Shown piece after piece: positions 26,542 through 34,969 of a stretch of DNA of 64,000 bases. The notes below the pieces were generated by a model that was not told the origin of the DNA, searched no databases, and saw only the letters and a list, made by a program, of their open reading frames with translations. The translations under genes and the position numbers were made by a program. Position 1 is the stretch's first letter. The number at the start of each line of letters is the position of its first letter. Source of the DNA: DATEDA01 sp963820965 (GTDB taxonomy: Bacteria; Pseudomonadota; Gammaproteobacteria; Burkholderiales; SG8-39); assembly GCA_963820965.1 (NCBI GenBank), contig CAWGCC010000062.1, positions 186,001-250,000 on the forward strand, read 5' to 3'.

Positions 26542-29330
26542 GGCGGCGAACTTGCTGACCGCCCGTCGGGTTCGGCGCGCCGGAGTACGCCTCGCATGTG
26601 GCCTGGCCTTGGGACTCCTTGTTTCCTGCAAGCAGTCCCCGGAAAGCTACGTCGCGTCTGCGAGTAAGTACTTCGACCGCGCCGACTACAAGGCCGCGGC
26701 GATTGAAGCGCAAAATGCGTTGCAGCAGAGGCCGAAGGACGCCGACGCCCGTTACCTGCTGGGAATCTCGCTCCTCGAACTCGGCGACGCCGATGGCGCC
26801 GAGCGACAGTTGTCGAGAGCCCTCGAACTCGGCGGATCGCCCGAGCGTCTCTATCCGGCACTCGCGCGGGCCCTGGCAGAGTCGGGCAGCTGGGATCGAC
26901 TCGAGTCCAAGCTGGCCGACAAGACGGTTGCGGACTCGGCGGGTGTAGCCGAAATTCAAGGCGCGCTCGGCCGCGCGTATCTCGCCCTCGGCCGGCCAGC
27001 GGAGGCACGCGCCGCCTTCGATCGCGCGCTCGCGGCGCAGCCTGACCACGACGCGGCGCGCGTTGGCATGGCGCGGATCGTCGCCATCGAAGGTGATACT
27101 CGACGAGCTTCCTCGCTGGTCGATGCCGTCCTGGCACGCAGGCCGGTGCAGCCCGATGCGCTGGCCCTCAAGGCCGAGCTCGCGCTCGCCCAGGGCCAGT
27201 CGGACGATGCAATGCTGTCGCTGGAGGCAGTGCTCCGGGCACGGCCCGAACGAAGCGCGGCCCGGCACGCCCTGCTCTCGCTCCTCGTCCGCCACGGGGC
27301 ATTCGATCGCGCGGCCCGGCACGTCGAGGATGCACGCAAGCTCGCGCTGCCCGACCCGAGGCTTGCGTACTGGGAAGCGCTGCTTGCCTTGCAGCAAGGG
27401 CGAAACGACGCGGCGCGACGCGCGATCCAGGAGGTGCGGAAAGTCGACCCGGAGCACGTCCCTAGCCTGGTGGTTGCCGCCGCCATCGAGGCGCGCGCGG
27501 CGATGCACGATACGGCGGAAAACCTGCTTCGCAAGGCGCTGTACCGGGCGCCAGGCCATGTCGTCGCGAGGCGCCTGCTCGCCGAACTGTATCTGCGCAC
27601 GGGCCGACCCCATCGGGCGCTCGAATCGCTGCACCCCTTGATCGGCTCGGCGTCCGTCGATGCCGCGACGCTCGCGCTGGCCGGCGAGGCATACGCCTTC
27701 GCAGGCGACCTCGAGAAGGCAGCAGCGTACTTTCAGCGATCACGCAACGCGGATGCCGAGAACACCGCGGTTCGCACGCGCCTGGCGCAGGTCTGGCTGG
27801 CGGCCGGCGATCACGGACGAGCGGTGCAGGAGCTCGAGGCCGTCTCACGCTCGTCGGTTCCACAGTTCCAGGCCGATGTCGTCTTGGTGGTTCATTTTCT
27901 CCGGGTCGGCGAGATGCAAAAGGCGCTCGCCGCCGCCCGCACGCTCGAGGCGAAGCAACCGGGCAACCCGTTGACGTACCGGCTGCTCGGCGCTGTTCAC
28001 CTCGCTCGCGGGGAGATCACCGAGGCCCGGAGCGCGTTCGAGCGTGTACTCGCGCTCCAAGCATCCGACGTGACGGCGCTCGTCAACCTCGCGCGACTCG
28101 ATGCCGACATCGGGACCGCGGGAACCGGGCGCGCCCGTTTTGAGAGAGCGCTGGCAAGAGAACCCGCCAATTCGGCGCTGTTGCTCGCTTTCGCGGACTG
28201 GCTCGTCGCCACGCGCGCCGACCCGCGAGAGGTCGTGGCGTTGCTCGAGCAGGCCGCGCGTATCGATCCCACGAACCCCGTTCCGCGGATCGCACTGATC
28301 GACCATTACCTGCGGGCTCGCGACCCGAGCAAGGCCGTGGCGATCGCCAGCGAGGCCTGCGCGGCGATGCCCGACGATCTTCGCGTCATCGAAGCCCTCG
28401 GCGTGGCACACCAGGCTGCCGGGTCGCTGAGCCAGGCAATCGAGGCATTTCGGCGACTCGTCAGTCGGTCGCCGAACGTCCCTGGGCCGCAGCTGCGGCT
28501 CGCGGCAGCCTACGCCTCGGCGAAGGACTATCCCAACGCCGAGCGGTCGCTGCGCAAAGCGATCGCCCTGGAGCCCCGGCGCGACGAGTTGCACCGCCGG
28601 CTGGTGCTGTTGCTCGTGCAGACGGGTCGGGGCGATCTGGCGCTGGCCGAGGCGCGCACGCTGCAGGACACCCGGCCCGAAGGACGCGCTTGGATTCGCG
28701 ATGGAGGGCGACGCGCTGGCTGCACAAGGCATGTGGCGCGACGCCGCCGCCGCGTACCGCTCGGCGCTGGCGCGCGCGCCGGACACCGGGCTCATCGACC
28801 AACTCGATGCCGCGCTCGCGAAGCTCGATGGCCGCGCCGAGGCGGAGCAATTGGTCGCCCGGTGGCTCAGGGAAGCCCCGAAGGACATCGCGGCGCGCGC
28901 GTATCTCGCCAGGCGGGCCGTCCTTGGCAAGGATTATCGGACCGCAACCCGGCACTACCGCGTGCTCGTCGAACAGCGACCGGACGATGTCGTGTCGCTC
29001 AACAACCTGGCGTGGGCGGGCGCACAGCTCGGCGACCCGGAGGCCTTGGCGTACGCCGAGCGCGCACAGCGCCTCGCGCCGACGAATCCAGCGGTCCTCG
29101 ACACGCTCGGCTGGCTCCTCGTCGAAGTGGGCGAGACGTCGCGCGGCGTGGACATCCTCCGGCGCGCCGCGCGACTTGCACCCTCGGACGATGAGATCCG
29201 CCTTCACCTCGCGACGGCGTACTTGAAGGCCGGGCAGAGTGACGCGGCGAAGCGGGAGCTCGCAGCGATTGCCAACGCCCCATCGGCGACCGTGCGACAG
29301 CAAGCAGTGGACCTGCTGCGAGCGCGGTGA
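26519..29330 (+). CDS. prsT: TPR-repeat lipoprotein, PEP-CTERM system (PrsT type; one frame break)
   Basis: About 935 residues. The N-terminus holds an Arg-rich region and a lipobox (LGLLVSC-K), so it is probably lipid-anchored in the periplasm. The rest is a near-continuous series of tetratricopeptide repeats (for example YKAAAIEAQNALQQRPKDAD and AEARAAFDRALAAQPDHDAA). The frame breaks near 28680 and resumes as LGFAMEGDALAAQGMW, continuing to a TGA at 29330. This matches the large TPR lipoprotein regularly found with exosortase A. The start is uncertain: a TTG at 26519 lies inside the end of prsR and a TTG at 26552 lies nearer the signal peptide. Overlap with prsR suggests coupled expression. 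Its molecular role is unknown; a scaffold for export or sorting is a guess. Confidence 0.83.
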
Positions 29331-29396
29331 CTAGCCTCGAGCACCCTGCATCGAACGCAGCCGGCCGCAGGCACGGCGTCGGAGCGCGTCGCGCGC

Positions 29397-30942
29397 GTGT
29401 CGACCGGTCCTCCCGCGGAGCGCGCCTGGCCCGCACCGCTTGTCTGCGCCATGGTCGCGAGTGCGCTCCTCATCGTCTATTGGCGGACCGTCGCTTCGAT
29501 GGTCGCGACCTGGTCGGGAAGCCCGACGTATACCCACGGGTTTATCGTCGCTCCGATCGCGGCCTGGTTGATATGGCGTGATCGCGCCCGGATCGCTCGG
29601 GTGCCGCTGGAACCTTATTGGCCGGGCGTCATCGTGCTCGCGGCAGCCGGAGTCGCCTGGCTCCTTTCCGACCTCGCTTTCGTCAATGTCGGCAGGCAAT
29701 TGGCGTTGGTCGTGATGATCCAGGCGACCATCCTGACCATCCTTGGACGCGAACTGGCGGCGCGCATTGCGTTTCCGCTCCTGTTCCTGCTTTTCGCGGT
29801 GCCCGCGGGCGACTTCCTCCTCCCCGCGCTGATGGATCGGACCGCCGATTTCACGGTAGCGGCGTTGCGCGCGACCGGCGTACCCGTATATCGCGACGGA
29901 AACCATTTCGTGATCCCCTCCGGATCATGGTCGGTCGTCGAGGCCTGCAGCGGGCTCCGCTACCTGATTGCCTCGCTGGTGGGCGGCACGCTGTACGCCT
30001 ACCTCGCCTATGCGACGCCGTCGAGGCGTGCGATGTTCATCTCGGCGTCGCTCGTCGTACCGATCGTCGCGAACTGGATCCGCGCGTACCTCATCGTCAT
30101 GATCGGCCATCTCAGTTCGAACAAGCTCGCGGCCGGCGTCGATCATTTCATGTACGGATGGGTCTTCTTCGGAGCCGTCATCCTCGGATTGTTCTGGCTC
30201 GGATCCTCCTGGCGCGAGCGCAGGCCCCCACGGACCGACCAGCCGCTGCAGGAAGACAGCGCAACCGCGCACCGAGGGGCGTGGGCACGCGGTTGCGCTG
30301 GCCGGGGCAGCTGCGCTGGTCGTTGCAACGATCTGGCAACCGCTATCCCACCAACTGGACGCCCGCGAGACCGCCGACGCCCCGGTGCTCGCGGCAATCG
30401 AGGGCGGCAACGGATGGCTGGCTGCTCCCGCGCGGCTCGCCGATTGGAAGCCGCGAGTCGTAGGGCACCGCACGGAACGTGAGCAGGTGTTCGAGAAGGG
30501 CGGTCGGGAAGTAGCTGTTTACCTCGCGTACTACCATCGTCAAGGCGAGGCAGGCGAGCTGGTCAGCTCGGCGAACGTCCTCGTGCCTTCCGACGACCGG
30601 CGGTGGCGACAGGCATCTCGCGGAGCGGCCGACATCGAGTGGGCGGGCTCAAAGCTGACCGCCCGCCGCGCAGAAGTGATCGGATCGACCGTGCGTCTGG
30701 TCGTATGGCACTGGTACTGGATCGACGGAGAGACGACCGCCAACGACTTCCTCGCGAAGCTTCTGCTCGTCTGGACGAAGTTACGGGGACGCGGCGACGG
30801 CGCCTTTGCATGCGTCGTGTACACCAACGTCGTGGACGACAATGCACAGGACGCTAGCGCGGCGCTCGCAGCTTTCGCCCGAGAGATGGGTCCAGCGATC
30901 GAGCGCTCGCTCGCGGCAGCGACGCACGAGACGAGCCGCTGA
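29397..30942 (+). CDS. xrtA: Exosortase A fused to a C-terminal EpsI domain (one frame break)
   Basis: A polytopic inner-membrane protease/transpeptidase that recognises the PEP-CTERM signal. From the GTG at 29397 the first frame gives about eight hydrophobic helices with the catalytic cysteine C184 in VVEACSGLRYL, R229 in ANWIRAYLI and H250 in GVDHFMYGW, the Cys-Arg-His set of exosortases. Between about 30240 and 30275 the frame shifts by one; the new frame reads a membrane helix (VALAGAAALVVATIW) and an EpsI-type domain (WLAAPARLADWKPRV, VWHWYWIDGETTAND), ending at 30942. XrtA-EpsI fusions are common in betaproteobacteria, so a single base error in a fused gene is likely. It lies 66 bases after the TPR lipoprotein and faces its likely substrate gene. 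Confidence 0.9.
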
Positions 30943-31272
30943 GGCGGCTTCCGTGTTTCGTAAACCCGGAACGTTCGTGGTTCGTCTCGAGCGTCCGGCA
31001 GGACAGTGACGCCAGCCAGCGCAGTAAGTGCGTAGGTCGCCGGCAGCTGACCCTTCTCCGGGCTCGGGTATCGGGGAGCAATGCTCGCGATTTTCCTGGC
31101 GAGCGTCCTGTTGCGGGCTGCCGGATCGGTCTTCCAGCGTCGCGACTGCGGTCGACTTGGCTCCGGAACCAAGCCGACAGTAACGGCCAGCTGCCCGAGA
31201 TCGCACGCCGTTCAAACAAAAGACCCGGCTGTGTGCCGGGCCTCGTTTGGTGGTTCGCGCGTCGGAGGGCTT
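30943..31272. other. Convergent intergenic region between xrtA and the PEP-CTERM gene
   Basis: 330 bases between two convergent genes. No convincing coding frame is seen. The only clear element is the terminator at 31213-31242 for the minus-strand PEP-CTERM gene. No comparable hairpin with a T-run was seen for the plus-strand xrtA transcript. Confidence 0.5.
31213..31242 (-). terminator. Rho-independent terminator of the PEP-CTERM protein gene
   Basis: On the minus strand GCCCGGC-ACACA-GCCGGGT (perfect six-pair core CCCGGC/GCCGGG, 31224-31229 with 31235-31240) is followed by TCTTTTGTTT. A GC-rich stem and a U-rich tail 31 bases past the stop codon are typical of an intrinsic terminator. Confidence 0.8.
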
Positions 31273-31971
31273 TCAGCGCGATCTCCGGCGGGTCAGCGCG
31301 AAGCCGCCGAGCACGGCGCCCAGCAGTAGCAGCGTGCCCGGCTCGGGAACCTTGTTCCGGAAGTCCGCCGTGATGGACAGGCTTGCCCAGTTGTTCTCAG
31401 CGTTCGTCCAGGTGTTCCCGCTGAAGCTCGACCCTAGGACCGAGTACTTCAGGTCGCTCACTGTCACACCATTGAGGTTGAAGTTCAGGTTGCTCAGGTC
31501 GGCAAGGGTGAGCCCGCTGACCTGGTCCGGCGCACCGACCGGGTTATAGATCGAGAGATTGAACTGCTCGACGTCGCCCGCGAGGTTCGGCTGCGTGAAA
31601 ATGATCAGCAGATTCCAGTTCACCCCGAAATAGTCGAGCTCGGATGTCGCCTTCGTCGAACTGTTGTACCAGTCGAGCCGCGCGATCACGACGTCGTTCG
31701 CGTCAGTTGTCGCATTGATACCGACGTCAACCGCGGTCAGCGTGCTGGGAGTAGTGCGGGAATCCTGGACGTCCTTCGCCCATTGCACCTGCGTGGCCAG
31801 GCCGTTGGCGGTGCTTACGATCCTGCAGTTCTTGGTCCAACCCGAATCATCGCAGCTCGAGAGCCCCGTGAAGAACCCGTTGCTCGAGCCGACGATCGGA
31901 ACCGCCCAGCTGGTGCTCAAGGCGCCTAGCGCCCCGCACAGCACCGCCAGCCGCATGACCGCATTTCGCAT
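31273..31971 (-). CDS. PEP-CTERM-sorted exported protein (likely exosortase A substrate)
   Basis: 232 residues with an N-terminal signal peptide (MRNAVMRLAVLCGALGALST), a low-charge, beta-rich mature part and a C-terminal sorting signal: V-PEP-GTLLLL at 208-217, a short hydrophobic helix, and the basic tail TRRRSR. The Pro-Glu-Pro, helix and Arg cluster are the three parts of the PEP-CTERM signal that exosortase cleaves. Two cysteines (40 and 49) may form a disulfide. The ATG at 31971 has AAGGAG 7 bases upstream. Expression appears to come from the -24/-12 promoter at 32,017-32,032, and the gene ends in its own terminator, so it is monocistronic. The function of the mature protein is unknown; no catalytic motif was recognised. 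Confidence 0.9.
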   Translation of the reverse strand: MRNAVMRLAVLCGALGALSTSWAVPIVGSSNGFFTGLSSCDDSGWTKNCRIVSTANGLATQVQWAKDVQDSRTTPSTLTAVDVGINATTDANDVVIARLDWYNSSTKATSELDYFGVNWNLLIIFTQPNLAGDVEQFNLSIYNPVGAPDQVSGLTLADLSNLNFNLNGVTVSDLKYSVLGSSFSGNTWTNAENNWASLSITADFRNKVPEPGTLLLLGAVLGGFALTRRRSR

Positions 31972-32016
31972 CCCTCTTCTCCTTGGTTCGTCAGGCCGAA
32001 CAAACGAGCGTTGAAA

Positions 32017-32032
32017 CGCAAGATGCGGGCCC
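32017..32032 (-). promoter_or_regulatory. Sigma-54 (-24/-12) promoter of the PEP-CTERM protein gene
   Basis: The minus strand reads GGGCCCGCATCTTGCG. Against TGGCACRNNNNTTGCW it matches 9 of 12 fixed positions and keeps both essential doublets, GG and GC, at the correct spacing. The predicted start of transcription near 32006 gives a leader of about 35 bases with a good ribosome site. A sigma-54 activator is encoded 5.5 kb away. Confidence 0.7.
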
Positions 32033-32057
32033 AGCCCGACACCTCCTTTGGCGGCAA

Positions 32058-32096
32058 TGACTTAGCGTGTCAGCGCGGCGTGCGCCCGGTCACGCT
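32058..32096. promoter_or_regulatory. Possible activator-binding dyads upstream of the -24/-12 promoter
   Basis: Two dyads lie 26-65 bases upstream of the -24 element: TGAC-N7-GTCA at 32058-32072, and AGCGTG (32064-32069) paired with CACGCT (32091-32096). They could be binding sites for the PrsR-type activator, but such sites are usually further upstream, and chance is not excluded. Confidence 0.25.
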
Positions 32097-32139
32097 GTAA
32101 ACGCCGTCGACGGTGGAGAGCCGTCCGGCGGCCCCCGGG

Positions 32140-33357
32140 TCAGCGAATGATCTGGTTGAGCTCGAAGATCGGCATCAGGATCGCGAGGACGATCGCGAGC
32201 ACGACACCGCCCATCGCCAGGATCAGGAGCGGCTCCAGCAGCGCGACGAACGCCGCGATGCGGCGCTCGAGCTCGCGACCCTGCTGCTCGGCCGTGCGCT
32301 CCAGCATCTCGGCCAGTCTGCCGCTCGCCTCCCCGCTCGCGATCATGTGAACCATCAACGGCGGGAAGAGCTTCGACACTCCAAGTGCGCGTGAAAGGCT
32401 GGAGCCCTCCTGCACCCGTGCCGCCGCCTCCTGGAGCGCTTTGCGCATCGGTATGTTGGAGACCACGCCCGCCCCTGCCCGCAGGCTGGTGAGGAGCGGG
32501 ACACGGCTGCCGACGAGGATCGCCAGCGTGGAGGCGAGCCGCGCCGTGTTCAGCCCTCGGTACAGTGGCGCGATTACCGGGACCCTCAGCAGCCAGCGGT
32601 GCCACTTCTCGCGCATCACGGGATCGCGCAGCGCGACTCGCCCGGCGACCACAGCTGACAGCAGCGCAAGCAGCACGAAACCGCCGTATACGCGCAGAAA
32701 GTCCGACAGCGCGATCAGTGCCCGGGTAAGGAACGGGAGCGCCTGTTTGGTGTTCTGAAAGACCTGCACGACCTGCGGTACGACGTAAACCAGCAGGCCG
32801 ACGACGACGGTGACTGCCACGATCGTGACCAGGGCAGGATAGATGAACGCGAGCGCCACCTTGCCACGTAGCTGTTCGCGATCTTCGGTGTAGTCGGCCA
32901 GGCGGGAGAGCACTTCCGGGAGCCGTCCCGAGCGCTCGCCAGCTTCGACCAGCGTCAGGTACAGCTCGGGGAACGCGAGCGGATGATGCGAAAGTGCGCG
33001 CGCGAGCGACGCACCGGCCAGCACGTCTCCGCGCACCCCCGCGAGCAGCTGGCGCTCCGCGTCGCGCTCGGACTGCTCGATCAGTGCGTTGAGCGACTGC
33101 TCCACGGTAAGTCCGGCGCCCAGGAGCGTCGCCAGCTGGCGCGTGACCAGCGCGAGCGCTGCGGTCCTAAGTCGCCGGCGGCCGACCTTGAAGGTGCGCG
33201 CCGCGCCGGGTTCTCTGGCGGAAAGTGGCGTGACATCGACCGGGAGCATGCCCTGCTCGCGCAACTGCGCGCGCGCCTGCCGCGGGCTGTCGGACTCGAG
33301 CACCCCACGGCGGACCTTGCCGTCGGGCGCGAGGGCTTCGTAGCGATAGCCGGACAT
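32140..33357 (-). CDS. gspF: Type II secretion inner-membrane protein GspF
   Basis: 405 residues, the normal length for GspF. The start MSGYRYEALAPDGKVRRGVL and the two T2SSF domains (about 70-195 and 275-395) with three hydrophobic helices are characteristic. ILVGSRVPLLTSLRAGAGVV and SGEASGRLAEMLERTA are family landmarks. GspF is the polytopic platform protein that contacts the ATPase GspE and the pseudopilus. It is the last gene of the operon, with a 61-base gap after gspE. The next gene downstream, the PEP-CTERM gene, has its own promoter. Confidence 0.95.
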   Translation of the reverse strand: MSGYRYEALAPDGKVRRGVLESDSPRQARAQLREQGMLPVDVTPLSAREPGAARTFKVGRRRLRTAALALVTRQLATLLGAGLTVEQSLNALIEQSERDAERQLLAGVRGDVLAGASLARALSHHPLAFPELYLTLVEAGERSGRLPEVLSRLADYTEDREQLRGKVALAFIYPALVTIVAVTVVVGLLVYVVPQVVQVFQNTKQALPFLTRALIALSDFLRVYGGFVLLALLSAVVAGRVALRDPVMREKWHRWLLRVPVIAPLYRGLNTARLASTLAILVGSRVPLLTSLRAGAGVVSNIPMRKALQEAAARVQEGSSLSRALGVSKLFPPLMVHMIASGEASGRLAEMLERTAEQQGRELERRIAAFVALLEPLLILAMGGVVLAIVLAILMPIFELNQIIR

Positions 33358-33418
33358 CGGTGGTCGCAGAACCGGATAGCTGGAGCGTCGGCGAGCGAAG
33401 CGGCGGCGTCACACGCCC

Positions 33419-34969
33419 CTACTCGCCCTCCGCCGCCCTGGTCACCCGCAAGACCTCTTCCACGGTCGTCTGTCCGCTGCCGACCCAGCGGAGCCCGTCG
33501 TCGCGCAGCATCGTCATGCCGCGCTTGAGCGCATGCTCGCGAATCGCTGCCTCGGCAGCACCGTCGTGAATCAGGTGGCGCATCTCCTCGTCGACGAGCA
33601 GCAACTCGTAGATGCCCGTGCGGCCGCGATAGCCGTTGAACTTGCATTGCGGGCAGCCAACCGCGGTGTAGACCGGACGGTCCCGCATGTGAGCGGGCAT
33701 CACGGCCACCTCCGCGGGGAGCAGCACGCCCGGCTTGCGGCAGTCGGGGCAGATCGTGCGCACCAGCCGCTGCGCCAGGACGCCGAGCAGCGTCGAGGCG
33801 AGCAGGAACGGCTCGACGCCCATGTCGATCAACCGCGTGACCGCGCCGGCGGCATCGTTCGTATGCAGCGTCGCGAGCACCAGGTGTCCGGTAAGGCTCG
33901 CCTGCACCGCGATCCGCGCGGTCTCGAGATCGCGGATCTCGCCGATCATTACCACGTCCGGATCCTGGCGCAGGATCGCACGCAGCGCGCGGGCGAACGT
34001 CATTTCGATCGCCGGGTTGACCTGCGTCTGACCGATGCCGTCCAGGTCGTACTCGATCGGGTCCTCGACCGTCATGATGTTGAGCTTGCCGGCCTCGAGT
34101 CGTGATAGCGCGGCATAGAGCGTCGTCGTCTTGCCCGACCCCGTGGGGCCGGTCACCAGCACGATGCCGTGGGCCTGCCGGATGAGCGTGTCGATCTGCT
34201 CGCGCGTCGGGTCGTTCATGCCGAGCGCGCCCAGCTCGAGCCGTCCCTGCTGTTTGTCGAGCAGCCGCAGCACGACGCGCTCACCGTGACCCGTCGGCAG
34301 CGTCGAGACGCGCACGTCCACCGCCCGGCCGGCGATTCGGAGCGTGATGCGCCCGTCCTGCGGCAACCGCTTCTCGGCGATATCGAGGCTCGCCATGACC
34401 TTCACGCGCGAAACGAGGGCGGCGTGCAGCGCGCGCGGCGGCTCCAGCACGTCGCGCAGCGTGCCGTCGATGCGGAACCGCACCAGCGATCGGCCCTCGA
34501 ACGCCTCGATGTGAAGATCGGAGGCGCGCTCGCGCAGCGCCTGGGTAAGCAGCACGTTGATGAAGCGGATGACCGGAGCGTCGTCCTCGGTGTCCAGGAG
34601 GTCGGTGATCTGCGGCAAACCCTCGGCGAGGGTCTTCAGATCGGCCTGCTCGGAGAGATCGTCGATGAGGGCCTCGGCGCCCTTCGCATCGCGCGTGTAG
34701 AGCTGCGCGAGGCGCCGCTCGAACAGTTCCGGCGCAAGCATGAGCGCTTTGACCGGCGCCCCGAGCACGCGCCTCGCTTCACTGATCGCAGCAGCGGTCA
34801 CCCCGGGGCGAACCCACAGCTCGACGATGTCGCCGACGCGCCGCGCGGCGATCACGCCCTTCGCGCGCGCGAAATGGTAGGGCAGCGCGCGGACGAAACC
34901 GGTGTCGAGCTGCGCCGCGAAAACCGTCGACGGGCCACCACTCTCGATCGTGGGGGCGCGCGAGCTCAT
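33419..34969 (-). CDS. gspE: Type II secretion ATPase GspE
   Basis: 516 residues. The N-terminal domain is followed by the ATPase core: Walker A GPTGSGKT at 274-281, an Asp box around EDPIEYDL, Walker B DVVMIGEIRD at about 338-347 and the His box LATLHTNDA. Four cysteines (C407, C410, C439, C442 in CPDC and CPQC) form the zinc motif typical of GspE. It powers pseudopilus assembly at the cytoplasmic face. The start overlaps the gspD stop (ATGA), so translation is coupled. The frame is intact. Confidence 0.95.
   Translation of the reverse strand: MSSRAPTIESGGPSTVFAAQLDTGFVRALPYHFARAKGVIAARRVGDIVELWVRPGVTAAAISEARRVLGAPVKALMLAPELFERRLAQLYTRDAKGAEALIDDLSEQADLKTLAEGLPQITDLLDTEDDAPVIRFINVLLTQALRERASDLHIEAFEGRSLVRFRIDGTLRDVLEPPRALHAALVSRVKVMASLDIAEKRLPQDGRITLRIAGRAVDVRVSTLPTGHGERVVLRLLDKQQGRLELGALGMNDPTREQIDTLIRQAHGIVLVTGPTGSGKTTTLYAALSRLEAGKLNIMTVEDPIEYDLDGIGQTQVNPAIEMTFARALRAILRQDPDVVMIGEIRDLETARIAVQASLTGHLVLATLHTNDAAGAVTRLIDMGVEPFLLASTLLGVLAQRLVRTICPDCRKPGVLLPAEVAVMPAHMRDRPVYTAVGCPQCKFNGYRGRTGIYELLLVDEEMRHLIHDGAAEAAIREHALKRGMTMLRDDGLRWVGSGQTTVEEVLRVTRAAEGE

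Noticed and set aside
30540..31172. Minus-strand open frame of 210 codons opposite the EpsI domain
   Set aside because: It begins with a PEP-like string by chance, but overlaps conserved EpsI coding sequence and lacks signal peptide, sorting helix and ribosome site.
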